From: Platerodrilus igneus | Lineage: Eukaryota; Arthropoda; Insecta; Coleoptera; Lycidae | Assembly: GCA_036346225.1 (NCBI GenBank) | Contig: JARFIW010001188.1 | Span: 496,001-560,000 of the forward strand | DNA length: 64,000 nt | Direction of reading: 5' to 3' | Shown here: positions 45,329-58,865 of the stretch, piece after piece | Layout: every line of letters begins with the position of its first letter | How positions within the stretch are numbered: the stretch's first letter is position 1 | Translations under genes and position numbers: made by a program | The notes under the pieces: generated by a model | What the model was told of the DNA's origin: nothing | The model's input: only the letters and a program-made list of their open reading frames with translations | Database searches by the model: none

Positions 45329-48300
45329 TAGGGACTGTGTGGGCGTAAGGAAACTAGAGTTGATTTTTAATGAAAAAGTGGGCGCCACCTAACGAAAATG
45401 GGAAATATAGGAGGACTAGGCCCCTTTCCAACAATGGTAGTAATCACACTGAAATTATTTAACATTTACAAGCACAATTCCTCATAAACCTTAAACTCAA
45501 ACTAAATCAGAAATAACAAGCCCTCAAAACTGGCGCTTAATTAAATGAACACCAAACACTGAATACTACCAAACAAAATCGTCAACGACACAAAAAAATC
45601 AAATTAAAATTTAGAGACATATGTAGAACTTCACATAGTTTAATACAAATTAATACCAAGCTAAATGTAACCTTACCTTTGAATCAGTCCCTGTGAAAAG
45701 TTCAATCTCTGAGGTATATTATATGTGCCCTAAATTCCTACTTGTAAAGAAAATCATATACCAAAAAAACGTTGACAATAATATTTAATATTCATTAAAT
45801 TATCGCAAGAGGAAAATAATCATGGTAGCATTCTCAAAACAAAAAAAAATATTAATAGTTTTCATGTATTCAAAATCATTCTTGAAATCATTTGTCAGCT
45901 TCTTAAAAAATCTAATTTAGATCTCATACAAAGATAAAATTTTTGTGTACGATGTGTGCATTTCGTTTACAAAATTCTAAATATGGCAAAAAGTTTAGTT
46001 GATATATTAATACAATAATTCTCATAATAAAAATTGTTACATTAAAAATGTAATACTTAAATAAAATAATTTTGAAAAATTTGTGACCTTTTCAAAAACA
46101 GTTAAACAGAATTTCTGGTTACAATTTCAGCAAAATCTAATAGCTATAAATCATTTCACAATTAGCTTGCATCTCTAAATCGTAGATAGAATATTTTAAA
46201 CCCAAGATAAAAGTTTATTAACATACCTCCAGCAGTGAGATATGATAATGCTTATCGTCAACAGAAGCATTTAAATTATTAATCTCTCCAAATGCTTACT
46301 TCATAAATAGAAATTATTTTTCAATATATCTGCTTATCATGCAAATGATGGCTCTTATTGAATATAATAAACCAATAACTACGTGACTCTACCTGTAGCA
46401 CTTTATAGTAAAATAAAATGCAATTTTTCAATGAAATAAATAAGTCTTATACTGAATAAATGATATGAGTAAAGCATTCATCCATTTAACTAAGATAAAA
46501 CGTAGCCTAATACACCGAGCGTTCTTAATGAAAGTTTACGCTGTTATAATTAGTTATTGCGAATTAGAATTTCGTTCTCATTAACCAAAATGACGTCTTT
46601 TTCTCATCAATATATATTGCTATGCTGCTTGGTAAAACTGCCTCGACGTTAGGCGTCACAAATTAATGCTGTAAATATTCGAGTGCAGCCGCCTTGACCA
46701 ATCTAAGGCTGCAATGGATACTTGCTTATTAGAAAATGTAAACTCTTACTATACTGTACCCGTTTTCTCTTCTGGCTAGCTCAGCGACAAATATGCGTGG
46801 ATTTTACGAAAATGAAATAGAACAAAGAAATATCAAGAAACATTTGGGAACAATCTTCAATATATTCAAAAAGATCTTTCTTTTACACACGTTATCTAAA
46901 AAAATATACTTAAACGCACACATAAATATTGCTTATGAATGCAATTTACAGCTTAAACTTAAAAAGCACATTTATCTTATCAATACTTACGTATTAAAAT
47001 AATTCACCTAATCCTTGTTAATAATTAGAACCCCAAAATATTTTGTGTAAGTCACAAAACTTTCTTTAAAATGTGTCAATGTAGTTGATCAACGAAGTTC
47101 AACGGAAATTTTTGGTAAGAGTCAAAATGCTTCAAGCTCTAATCTCAAGATTGCTAAAATCAATTTATCCATTTACAAATAATTATGCGCAAAATAAAAG
47201 TGTATCCTAGTTTAATCTACTTAATAATACTCAAATGTCCTTTTGGATTAAAACAAATTTATATTTGCGGTTTGGATCGTCAAATTCTTGCCGATATTCT
47301 TCTTTATAACCACCTGTTGTTGCATATAAAAATATCGTTTCCATTGGATTAACTGCATTGCAAAATTCCTGGTTTCAATTTTTTAGATCTCCATCTTAAA
47401 TAATTTTTATCCGTCAAAGTTATGTTTTTAAAAGTACTTTTACAGATTAAAGTAGCATGAAACCTTGAGCCAAGATTATTTATATTAAAGCAATAAAGCG
47501 TCGTTGTACTTCATAAAATAATTACCTATTAATAATCGAATGTTTCATAACGTATATTCAAAACTTCAATGTTACATGTTGAATGCCGAAAGATTGAATG
47601 ACCCATTCCTCATTAAATTCCTCTTTATATAATAAAATTCCAAATAAGTCAAAGATCTCGAATCTTCTTATTACATTCTAAAAGTATGATGCAACAATCT
47701 ACAACAATTTCGCATTTTTATTTCTTTAATGAGCTGTCAGTTTTAATTTATTGCGATCGTAAAATTATTGCTTTCTTTATTAATAAACGACGGCAATGGC
47801 CGTTGTCTCTCTTTTACCAACTTCTGTAATACCATTTAAATTCATTATTTTATCTGGCTTTACGGTCTTTTCTCGGCGTTGTAATGTTCCGCGAATTGGG
47901 CCGTTCATTCGTACAAAATAATTATATAGTTAATTTGATGATTTAGAGCTTTTAGAAGATTCTCGAACAGTGGTTTGTTTAAGCAAATACATCCGGTATT
48001 TTCGTTTTGTTAACATATTATTTATTTTAGAACCAACCCGAAAGAAAACCACCCAAAATTGTGTTACAACGTTTTGAATAAATAATGTTTATTGACCGAT
48101 ATTTCTAAAAAGAATGAATGAATGTACGTTTAAGCAAAGTACGGATTTTGTTTCCGCAAGCTGGAACTATTTGTCTTTCAAACAATATATTACGTTTATT
48201 AAATGATACCTTTAGGAAGAACAGCTTGACAACCTTATTTAGGATTCTTAAAGCATTTTACGATTTATGTAAATGCAATAAACACTTGTTTCAAAAGCAT

Positions 48301-48569
48301 TTTTCTAAATAATCAGCATTTATACACGGATTAATCAATGAATGCTCGAGTTTCGCAAATTTTTAAGTTGGGCTTCGTTTTTAAATAATGTTTCAACGCT
48401 ATATGTATTTAAAGCGTTTTCTCTTACATGGGAAAACACTTATCTTGTTAAGGAAATCTTACAAGAATATTATACAAGGTAAAAATCAAATATTGGAAAA
48501 GTTTACTTTTTGGTCTGTTTTCTCTCAGAATGTGGTGCTCAATGACCTCTTGTGGCCTCATTATCACAT

Positions 48570-48570
<1 letters not shown>
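45329..48570. other. no gene recognised
   Basis: More than 3 kb of AT-rich sequence with stops in all frames. The short frame at 46793-47002 matches nothing known. No repeat clear enough to report. Confidence 0.55.
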
Positions 48571-48611
<41 letters not shown>

Positions 48612-48830
48612 CTCTGCAAAAGCTATACGAATAGACCTCCATAAATTGTCTGAAGTTAAAGGTCTGGATTGAAGCTCTGCGCTTGGGCTCCATAATTGCT
48701 CTAAAGCTTTGCTGGATTAAACCCTAAAATTAATTCGAACCCCACAAATTGGGCGTCATAAATGCTCTGCATTTAGCCCACAAAGTGGGACGACATAAAT
48801 GCGCTGAAGGTTTATCTTGGACGAAAGCTC
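48540..48830. repeat. (TA)n array (48571-48609) flanked by an element end and a short tandem repeat
   Basis: On the left, minus-strand reading gives attgatgtgataatgaggcc then acaagaggtcattga, also found on the plus strand at 11665-11700 beside a TA-rich stretch. On the right, 48612-48830 holds repeats of a ~45-bp unit, cccacaaa.tggg(c/a)g.cataaatgc with gctctgc. So a second kind of element end abuts TA arrays. Confidence 0.6.
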
Positions 48831-51800
48831 CTTGCTTAGGTTGGCCTTATATACTTTGCTACAATAAAAAAACCTTAACTTCTTCAGTGAAGTTTGCCAC
48901 GGCTGCTCAGCTGAAATCTGAAAAACTACCCTATTATTCTAAGAAAGAAAACTCGGCTACCAAACATTCACCACAATTTATTCCAACAGAAAATTCTATA
49001 CATAAAATCTTTATCTTAATATTATTTCACACATAGATTAAATTACATTCATCCTCGTTTTACAATAATTCATTTTCAATCCAGAATTTGTGATAAAACT
49101 TTACTCATCAATAAGCTCTAAAGTAACTGGGTTTAACCATACCCTTACTTTAACCCCAGGTCTAATATGAGCTCATAGTAAAAACCCTTTTTGGACACGT
49201 GCTAATTTTTGCACTAAAAATCACCAACAAACCCTTTTACTTTGTACATAAACAAATACTGAAAAATTATTTTATAAATATAAATCCTTATATTTAAAAT
49301 ATGGTAAAAAGTATTCTATAGAAGGTCAAAAGTAAACCAAAATATTATAACGCACTAAATGCACACAACAGAATAAAGTTTCACTAAAAATGTTACCTGG
49401 TAAGCACCACCTCACATGGATCTGCAACTAAACTTTCGATGACGATGCCCTCGACAATGACTGCACGTTCGAAAACCAACCTCCAAGTTGAATCATACCC
49501 TCCTTGACGGCAATCTGCTACCCAATTCTCTCGTCTGTCAATTTACGGTACTTCCAAACCTTTACATTTCATCTACGGATCCATCTAGCCTCAGTACATC
49601 ACCACATCGATCCATTTAACATCCACTACTACATACAAGTGCTCACCTTGCACCAACAACCCAAAAATAGCAAGCAGTCTCTACATACAGTTCTGAAGCA
49701 AGTTTCGTATACTCAAAATGTACTGTATAAAATTGTTGATCTGCTTATACAATAATACATCGACTTGTGCATGTTTTAATTAACTTCAATTAAAATATTA
49801 AAATCACTTGTCACGTAATTGGTTTACTAATATTACTCGATGCTTGGATGAGAAGAAAAAGAGAGCCTCTCAGTGGTTATATAGACATTTTGCCCCCCCC
49901 CTTTCTAGTTGTAATTCTTAAAAACATACCACTACAAACAAATAAACCTTCTTGGTAAATTTATTAAACGGTCAACACGATTCCACAAATCACACGCTCA
50001 CAAACACTTTCAACCGTCGTTAGTTCTCGAAACCCCTCCGATAACCTTCACTCTTTTCACTCAAAACTGGCAGCTGCGCACCAACCGTCTTCAAATTATT
50101 AAGGTTGTCCTGCTCTAACTCTCATACGAAAATTTTCTATTTCTTTCTTTGTACCCTTTCTTTATTTTATACCTACTAGCAGTTTTCTGTATCCTAGTCT
50201 AGCCTGTATTCAAAACCCCCTTCCCTTTTTACTCCTTGTTTACAATTACGATTTTTCCTAACTAACATTTTCCCTCTCTCGACTATCGTCTATCCTCCTT
50301 CTATATGGGTCGCCAAACAATCTTCTCCGTTTATCATGTGCACGTTGCCCCAGTCCTTGAAGTCAACCACTACTAAAATCTTTCTCACTCCACCTTTTAA
50401 TCTTGACGTCTTTCCAAACACGCTGCCTCTCCCTTGTATCTACTAACTTATATCATTTTCTTTCTCCCCCAATTGTTTCAAAATCAACTAACATCTAACC
50501 ATATGATAATTTTTATCTCATTCTAATACATGCTCAAAAACTCTCTCTTTATTTAACATCGATCCCTGCTTGTATTTAACCTGCAATGCCATTCGTCGAA
50601 TAAACATGTTGTTTGAGCACGTTCTCTTTCTGCCTACCGAAAAATTTAGCAACGACTATCTTGTTTACCACACTACTTAAAAAACTTTCAATACCACCAC
50701 GCTATCGAGAAATTCTTGAAATGAACTACTACTCGGAACTTTTCAACAATATTCGTTATAACTTTGAAAGGTTACACAAATGTTAAAGCTTCCTACTAAA
50801 CTACGATAAAAGATGCATACAAAGAATATTTACATCTATAACTCCTGTTAATTTATGAACATTAATATTTCACCCTCCTAATTATGACCTTAGAATTATT
50901 CATTTTTACGCTAAAAGAATCTGAACAGCTTTTGACTACTACGCACCCAATCTGCTATAATTTAAGATGCTCGCTTCTCCGCTGCACGTTAAGAATATTT
51001 ACATTTATAACCCCTGTTATTTTCAATTGGTATTTACTAATTAAAAGATTATGCTACCTAATATCCTGAACTAGAGTATTGGAAATCGTCTCCAATTTTT
51101 AATGAGTTGTATTTACGTGAGTAAACCTGCAATAACTTATTACCTGACTTATCTAATCACTTTTAACCTATAAATTCCACAATAATATGAAAATTGTGCT
51201 TAGTAGCCTGCATTTGATTACATTTTCAAAAGTAGTATCAAATAAATTTACACAGAATTTCTCTGAATTCGAGTACAAAACTGTTTATTTATAGAAAAAC
51301 CCATTCAAAAGAGTCTCTACGAAAAAATGTTGCTAAAGCGATGATACCAGTACGATTACGGCACATGACTAAAAATAAAATTCAAAATAACCAATAATCC
51401 ACAGAAGATACCAACCTTACAATTGACTTTGAAGGCAATGATACTGCGAGGATTGACGTCAAAGGATAAAAAAAGTTTGCAATTATAAAAGTGATTAAAA
51501 CAGCAGGCAAAGCTAGGATAACGCATATTTCACATTTTTCTTAAACCAAGCCAAATAAGTGTGCGTACTTATAATTAGCATCCAATTAATATTAGTAGCC
51601 TGGTAAATGAAGTCAAGGTCCTTGCCTTATTTACATAATTTTTAATTACAATGAGTTTTTATCTTCGGGCATAAACTGTTAGTAAAATAGAAATCACGTT
51701 TATTAGTAACGCTATATACTTAACAAAAGGCACTTAATACATAAAGATTGATAGTTCTTTATTTTACTATGAACCTTTTACTTGAATGCACAAGCTATAT

Positions 51801-51924
51801 TTACAGCCTTTTACTGCAATCTTTCGTGTGCATGAGTCACGAGCTGACTAATATTTGTCTTTATCAAAATGAATAAAATAGGTTTTAGTGTAATATAATT
51901 GATTTAAGAAAAGTAAATCAGCTA
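48831..51924. other. no gene recognised
   Basis: AT-rich, with a C/T-rich zone at about 49860-50720 including a C9 run at 49893. On the minus strand near 50380-50250 a short frame has protein-like composition but I could not assign it. No RNA gene or clear repeat. Confidence 0.5.
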
Positions 51925-52385
51925 CACACAGTGTGACTCCACTTGTTTATGAGTCACGCTGTAAAATCTTCATTTATTGTTTGATTTTAATCATCTTTTT
52001 ATAAGTTGTAGAGCTTGATGAACTGTATTTTCTGAGCCAAAAGCGCCACATTTCTGCAAAATCCAAAGCGCGCAACAGTTTTCAGGAGTCGAATTGAAAG
52101 ATTTCACATTAGGAATTTTTTTAAAAAAAATCTGCACATACCGCCTATTTGAACACCCCTCTAAATGGTCCTCTACTAAATTTTATCAAAATCTGTTGAG
52201 TAATAACGATTTTGTAGCTTAATCAAACATGCACAATCCTATACCATTTTTATCAATTTACTGTAAAAATCTAATTGTCCGTGTATAAACATCGTAACAG
52301 TTAATTGTCAAAAGTGGTATTATTTAGGTGTAAGAAAGTTATCACAGTTACTCTAAAATTAATAATATTGGAAATGTAACTACAA

Positions 52386-53120
52386 GAGACATAATAGTAA
52401 TTGTACGTCTTGTCGATGATAATATGCGTTCAGTAAGAGAAGCTCGATAGAATTCAATAATAGACATCCTAATAGACGAGGAAGAGGGAGTATTGTACTG
52501 CACATTAACAAAATGTTCAATGAGACAGGGTGTGAATTAAGAAATTTACTTAGAACCAGGCATAATGGAAGTCGTGGAGTTTGAGAAATAATGTTCAAAT
52601 TTTGGAATACCTTAACAACAATCCCCGGACTAGTCTTAGAAGGGATAGTTTAGGCCTAAATATCCCCAGAGAAAGTATAAAAAGATACCTGCAAAAAACA
52701 AAATCAAGCATTCTAAGCGCAAATTTTTGCTTACATTGGAACTGGGAGATGAGGAAAGACGATTAGAGTTTTGCAATTAGCTTCAGGGGGAATATCTAAA
52801 TATCTAATCCTAATTTTTTGAATGAGATTGTATTTAGCGATAAAGCGACATTTACTAAAAATGGAGTTGTTTGACTCAAAACTGCCGGTACTGGTCAACT
52901 GAGAATCCGGAATTAGTCATAAATGACGACAATATGCTCAAGAAGTCAACGTTTGGTGCGGAATACAAAATAACAAATTAATTGGTCCTATCTTTTTAAG
53001 GATAATTTAAATGCCAATGAAATTTTATATTTTCTTGAAAACGAACATTAGAATGCATTCGATGATTTATCATTAGAGAATTATCTTAATTTAAAATTCT
53101 AGTTAGATGGTAGTCCCATT
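52386..53120 (+). pseudogene. Tc1/mariner (IS630-like) transposase, decayed and C-terminally truncated
   Basis: Cut-and-paste transposase with a helix-turn-helix head and a DDE/D core. Seen: the N-terminal region at 52386-52450; a second helix-turn-helix segment, NNVQILEYLNNNPRTSLRRD (52585-52645) with the 'PRESIKRYL' continuation; the region equivalent to 'FSDEATFT.NG' (52835-52865), holding the first catalytic Asp; 'NCRYWS.ENP' (about 52880-52910); 'NVWCGIQNNKLIGPIFF' (52950-53000); and an 'LDGSP' remnant (53103-53117), where the second catalytic Asp sits in 'QQDGAP'. The rest, with the third acidic residue, is absent. Many stops and shifts. Family call is firm; activity is excluded. Confidence 0.8.
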
Positions 53121-53259
53121 TCTGTTTAAATTTTGTTTATAGCTCAAACTATTTGATTTGTCAAATTTTAAAATAAATCGATGAAATGATAAAGTATTGC
53201 GCATGATTGATTTAACTGCAAAAACGTTATTATTAGAATTTCTATCGCAGTTTCTCTTC

Positions 53260-55067
53260 ATCATCATTACGTCTTCAGTCCTAGAACTGGTTGGACGCGT
53301 ACCCACATTGTTTCCTAGTCTGAACCAACCTACACATTTCCCTGAAATTTGCACTGTCTGCATCAATCACTATTTGTGTGCTAAAGTCTGATCTCGGTCT
53401 ACCTCTTCCTCTCTTTTCCTATCTCTGCTTGTAGTATATCCCGTATTATTCCCCAAAAATGCCTTAGACCGTATCCTGTCCTTCTAATTCTCCTATTTTT
53501 TTCATTTTCCACAGATATCTTTATTCCTCAGCTATTTCTACAACCTATTTGTTATTAACTTTGTCTGTCCATGCTACCATCTTCATACATCTAAAGCACA
53601 ACATTCCAGAAGGCTTCTATCTGTTTCGGTCTGCTTTTCCTACTGCCCCTATTTCATAGATGTACTGTGCTGTGCTCCACACAATGCTTGGAACAGTTTT
53701 CTTCTTGTACCTATGTTTGTTGTCTTTGAACATAGCTGCTGTTCTTACTTTTTTGATGCAGTTCGATCACCTTATATTGTTTTACAGTTATATACCCTAT
53801 TTCCCCGATATTCAGTGGTATATGAATGGGGTAAGAAGCCTTTGGCTGCCAAGTTCCCCCAGCACCTGAACCTTTGTCGAATTAATAGTTTTCCAATTTG
53901 TCCTTTCGCACAATCAACATTAGTTGAAAATATTTCACAACCAACACCTGTAGTTGTTTATAATAATCATCAGATTTAAGAGCACTTATTTTTTCGTCAT
54001 TGGGTTTTACATCTTGAAACTGGTTGGACTTGTAGCTCCGCTAATTTACGTTCTGAGCTAGCCTACACCGTTCCCTGCAAATCTCACAACAGCCGATATA
54101 CAGTTCGATTCCCTTCTATTGTTTTCTAATTATATGCCCTATTTCACCGAGATTCAGTGGTATGTGAAGGGGGTGAAGCAACTTGTGGCCGCCAAGGATC
54201 CCCCAACACTTAGACATTTGCCGTAGTAATAGTTTTCAAATAAATCCTTTCGCACAATTAACATTAGTTTAGAGTATTGCAAAACCAATATCTGTAGTTG
54301 TTTATAATAATCACCAAGTTTAAGTACAATTATTACTTTTGTCATTAGTTTTTCCATCTTGCGGCTAGTTGGAAGCGTACCTCCATTGATTTCTATTCTG
54401 AACTAGCCTACACATTTCCCTGAAATTCTCACAACCTACATCTTTCACTATCTGTGTGCAGTAGTCTAACCTAGGTCTACCTCTACTTCTCTTTTTTCCT
54501 ATCTCTGCTTCTAATATATTCCGCACTATCCTCTCATGTCTTAGTATGTGGCCTATCATTTTATATCTCCTATTTTTTGCTGTTTTCCACATAGTTCTTT
54601 TTTCCCCTACCATTTCTAGTACCTCTTTGTTTTTAACTTTGTCAATCTATGGCATCTTCATCATACGTCTGTAGCACCACATTTCAAAGGCTTCTACCTT
54701 TTTTTGTCTGCTTCTCCTACTGTCCAGGCTTCACAGCCATACAGTGCTGTGCTCCACACATATGTTTTAAGCAATCCTTTCCTTGTTTCTATGTTTGTGA
54801 TCTTCGAACACAGTAGTTGCTTTTTCTTGTTAAATGTAGCACGACTTTGTGCTATTCTTTGTTTTATATTTTTTGTACTTTTCCCATCTTGCGTTATTTG
54901 ACTTCCTAGGTAGCAGAAATCCTTAACCTCTTGTAAGTTCTCGTTACCTATTTGTATTCTTGTTTTTGATTTATTATCCCCTTTTTTGCATACTAGAACT
55001 TTAGTTTAATTTTTGTTAATTTTCATACCATATCCCTCCATTAGAACTGTTTCCATTTCATTAAGAG
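53260..55067 (-). mobile_element. RTE-2 retrotransposon, copy D, 5'-truncated, inside the mariner element
   Basis: Near-perfect 12-bp direct repeats gcagttt(c/t)tctt (53248-53259 and 55068-55079) flank it, and it interrupts the right mariner arm. On the minus strand it starts in the late RT region (matching copy C from about 61430). It shows the WSTALYGCEAWTVGE region (about 54760-54720), then MVGEKRTMWKTAKNRRYKMI to the GRPRLDYCTQIVKDVGCENF end (54613-54365). A 3' region with two more degenerate C-terminal segments follows (about 54110-54020 and 53700-53290), and a catcatcat tail (53260-53270). Broken by stops. Confidence 0.85.
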
Positions 55068-55552
55068 CAGTTTTTCTTACAGAACGCTTATTATCATCGA
55101 CAAAACGTACAATTTCTATTTTATCTCTTTTACTAGAAATTTTAAAGTGTTACATTTTTCATTAACTCCAAAGAAACTGTGCTAACTTTCTTACACCTAA
55201 ATAATGTCATTTTTGATAATTAACGTTTGGATGTTTATGCACGGATAACTTGATTTTCACAATAAAGTGGTAAAAATGGTATTAGGTTTTAAATGTTTGA
55301 TTAAGCTACAAAATCGATACTACTCAACAGATTTTTATAAAATTTGATACAAAACCGTTTTGAGAGGTGCCCAATTAGGCGACGTTCAGAGATTTAAAAA
55401 ATCGCTAATATGAAATCCTTCAATTTTACTCCTAAACACTGGCGTAGTTCATAAAGTTCATCAAGCACTACAACTTAAAAAAAATTGGTTAATATCGCAC
55501 AATAAATAAAAATTTTACAGGGTAACTCAAAAACAAATGTGATACACTGTAT

Positions 55553-55879
55553 AACTTCGGTAGTTAATTTGAGGTGGTTAATTTGACAGAAAACGTTCGA
55601 TCTGCGTTTGGTGTCTTCAAAAAGAAATTCTAATTGAAATACGCAAATTTAATGCACGGATGCATCCACATCCCCACATGTAAGCACAACCACGTACGTA
55701 TTTATTCGTATAAAAATTTTTTTCTCTTTAAAGGGGTCATTCAGAATGTTTGTCGTTTTTTATTTAACCGTTACGCGCCAGATAGCGAGGGAAGAAGAAT
55801 GGCGTCAAACGCTTAGCGGACTTGTGCAGTTTAGTAGCGATAAATCGTTTCACTGGGCAACTAAAGGCATTTTGCATGC
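55553..55879. other. no gene recognised; probable 5' part of the second mariner relic
   Basis: Short sequence between the two mariner-type elements. No clear terminal repeat. Confidence 0.4.
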
Positions 55880-56715
55880 CAGCGTTTAAAAAAAACTGTG
55901 TTCGACATCTTTGTAAGACACGTTTTAATTTAACGAACATGAGAACTGTGTCAAGTGTGAATTTAATCAAACGTTGGGTGTGCAGGTTTGAAGAGACTGG
56001 AAACACAATATCGAATACATCCATAGGGCGCAAAAAGACATCAACAAAAATCATGCATGTCGAGCGCGTTCGCCAGTCTTATGGACGAATCACGACAGTC
56101 ATTACAACTGCGTTCTGCTTCTTGAACAAATACATGGTACATTGCATTATTTGTAAAGATTTGCATTTTAAGTTCCTACAAAATTGTTGCTGTGTAAGAG
56201 ATAAAGCCCGATGGTCATACTAAACGAGTCTTGATTCTAAAGGAATAGGTACGGAAAAATCGTTTTGAGAGTGTCGATAAAATATGATTCTTTGATGAAT
56301 CAAATTTTCACATCAACGGCAACGTGAGTAGACAAAATTGTAGATATTGGGCTTCTGAAAGTCGACTGAAACTGCATCAGATACCATTACATTAGCTCAA
56401 GGTTGTCGTCTGTGCTGTCATATCAAGTCAAATAGTCATCGACCCATACTTTTTAAGGATAACCCTAGTCGCGCTCAGACCAATAATTCCCATTGATATT
56501 GCCATAACATACGGACACTTTTGGCACCGAAATTCAAAACTCGATTGGCTACAACTGCAACGAAGATGAAACCACTTCCCACGTCACAAATAACTCGTTA
56601 TATGCTATTCACGATTTATTCCCTGAAAGAGTTGCCGAGGAGACATCAAAGCGCACAGAGGAATCCCGATTTAACACCTGCTGATTTTTTCCCTATGAGT
56701 ATACTTAAAAAATAA
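55880..56715 (+). pseudogene. second Tc1/mariner-like transposase relic
   Basis: Seen in order: 'FKKNCVRHLCKTRFNLTNMR' (about 55882-55940); the helix-turn-helix linker IKRWVCRFEETGNTISNTS (55966-56025), matching 'IKRW..RFEETG' of insect mariner-like proteins; the 'ERVRQSY' segment (56060-56083); the core 'FDES.FHINGNVSRQNCRYWA' in a shifted frame (56290-56355), with the first catalytic Asp; and a C-terminus RNPDLTPADFF (56664-56697), equivalent to 'SPDLTP.DFFLWG', which carries the third catalytic residue. At least four frameshifts and several stops. It is a different lineage from the element at 52.4 kb. Confidence 0.78.
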
Positions 56716-57516
56716 GGCTTACTACCCATTATCACCTAACTTTAATGTATTTAAGCAAAGAATTACAAGCAAAATTAACACTATTCCATACGAATGCTCT
56801 AGAGAGTAATTCCAGCTTTCAGGTTCAGGCTAGATGAGTATGAAGAAGCGCATGGTGCGGACTTAAACTTAGTTGTTTGTAATAAATAAAAATTCAAAAC
56901 CGCTCTTTAATTTAAGAATAATTAAAATAGTTAAAACTAATTCTGCTGTTTTATTTTCAAGTATCAAAAACGTAAAACATTCTTGAAACTTCCCTTATAG
57001 CAATAAATTAGTAAAAACTTTGAACACTCTTTTGTCAAATTCCATGCTTGGTCACCTCAATGATACGATTTACTTCAGAATAACATGTAACAATACTTTT
57101 ATTTTTATCATCACCGAGGGGTTGATTTCCTTGGAAAATGTGGTGTAGATAGATGGCTTGGCAAATGTAGCACACGTCGGGCAAATGTCTGGCAAATGTG
57201 ACAAATGTATGGATAATGTAGGATGCACTCAAAAAGGTGTTTGTCAAATTTACATCAAATGTTTAACAATTTTAGAATAACTTTTATATTACGTTGGTTT
57301 TTAATACCGTGTATACCTATGTAGGAGTCAATTTTTAGCAGACTTTTTGAAAAAATGTTAACTGCATAATTGCAACTTATAGGATGCTAAAATTGTTTAT
57401 AAACTGTCTGCTAAATTTCAAAAGAAATCTTTCGAAATCTTTCAAAAATTACAAATTTCCTACAAATCTCGCATATATCAGTTCAAAATTGTGCAAAAAC
57501 ATATCTAATAATAAAT
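56716..57516. other. no gene recognised; short ggcaaatgt repeats
   Basis: AT-rich. Between 57150 and 57215 the phrase tggcaaatgt or a close variant recurs four or five times at 10-25 bp spacing. Nothing else seen. Confidence 0.55.
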
Positions 57517-58865
57517 AAAGGCGCCTGGCACAGATAAGGTGCAAGTAGAAACTCTAAAAGCCGCTGGACAAGTAGAAAAAGAACGTCTCTTCCAACTTGA
57601 AAGCTATATGTATGAGACAAGCGAGATACCCAAAGATTTCAAACGTAACATCATAGTAACTATACTAAAGAAGAGAGGAGCGGATAAATGTGAAAATTTT
57701 CGAACAGTAAGTTTGTAAGAAGACGTGTCAAAAATATTAACTAGAACTGTACACAGACAGATCGAAAAACGACTTAAGAAATACTAGGAAAAGAAGAATT
57801 TGGGTTAGACGAAACAAGGGAACACAGGAGGCTATTTTAGCCCTGAGGGTGATAATGGAAAAAGTAATAGAAAAGAGGGAAGCGTGTATATAGGGTTTGT
57901 AGATCTGGAAAAGCATTCGACAATGTAAAATGGAAAAAAATGTTTGAAATACCCAAAAAGATTGGAATGAGTTTTAGGGATAGACGGATAGTTCATAGCT
58001 TATAAAAAGAGCAAACAGCGGTAATAGAATTAGAGCAGGAACGTAAAAAGTAAATATTAGAAAAGGGGTGAGACAGGGATGTGCCCTATTCCCATTAATT
58101 TTTAACTTATACATCAAGATGGTAGGGGAAAAAAGATATATGTGGAAAACAGAGTAAAATAGGAGATATGCGATGATAGGCCACATACTAAGAGCAAGGG
58201 AGGAATGAATAGTGTGGAATATATTAGAAACAGAAATAGGAAAAAAAAAAGAGGTAGATATAGACCTAGGTTAGACTATTGCACACAGATAGTGAAAGAT
58301 GAAAAACTTAATGACGAAAAAAATAACTGCACTTAAACCTGATGATTATTATAAGCAACCACAGGTATTGGTTTTGCAATATTCTCAACTAATGTTAATT
58401 GTGCGAAAGGATTTACTGGAAAACTATTAATTCGGCAAATATCTACGTGTTGGGGGATCCTTGGTAGCCACAGATTGCTTAACCTCCTTCACATAACACT
58501 GAATCTCGGTGAAAGAGGTCATATAATTAAGAAACAACAGAAGGGGAACCTAGCTGTATCGAGGTTATGAAAATTTCAGGGAACAGTGAAGGTTAACCCA
58601 GAATAGAAATAAGTGAAGGTACGCAACCAACTAGTTTCAAGACGAAAAATAATTACACTTAAATCTGATGTTTATTGTAAACAGCTACAAGTGTTGGTTT
58701 TTAAATATTTTCAACTAATGTTGATTGAATATCGGGGAAATAGGGTATAAATTTGTAAACAATAGAAGAAGAACCGAACGGCATCCAACAAGAAAAAGCA
58801 GCAGTTTCACGGCGAAAAACTTGATGACGAAAAAATAATTACATTTAAATTTGATGTTTATTATA
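57517..58865 (+). mobile_element. RTE-2 copy E: 5'-truncated and internally deleted
   Basis: It begins in the RT fingers at 'gcgcctggcacagataagg' (matching copy C from about 60701) and follows copy C to 58117 with single-base losses. It then jumps from 'IFNLYI' directly to 'MVGEKR.MWKT' (58118), deleting about 560 bp including the FADD box. The C-terminal GRYRPRLDYCTQIVKDE then leads into the family's 3' region (58300-58865), in which the block aactaatgtt(a/g)attg occurs twice. Dead copy. Copy C begins immediately after it in the same orientation. Confidence 0.85.

Larger units (their letters stand above)
51925..55552. mobile_element. Tc1/mariner-like element with ~0.5 kb inverted arms, split by RTE-2 copy D
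   Basis: The left end cacacagtgtgactccactt returns inverted at about 55552 (gatacactgtata). The arms match, with moderate divergence, from 51925 to about 52458 on the left and from 55552 back through 55068 and then 53259-53225 on the right. A TA flanks the right end; the left flank is ambiguous. Without the RTE insert the element is about 1.8 kb. The arms reach into the transposase N-terminal coding region, which is unusual for this superfamily. Confidence 0.75.

Noticed and set aside
55822..56223. A single intact gene for the 133-codon frame
   Set aside because: It is the N-terminal part of a mariner-like transposase; the catalytic parts continue in other frames with several stops.
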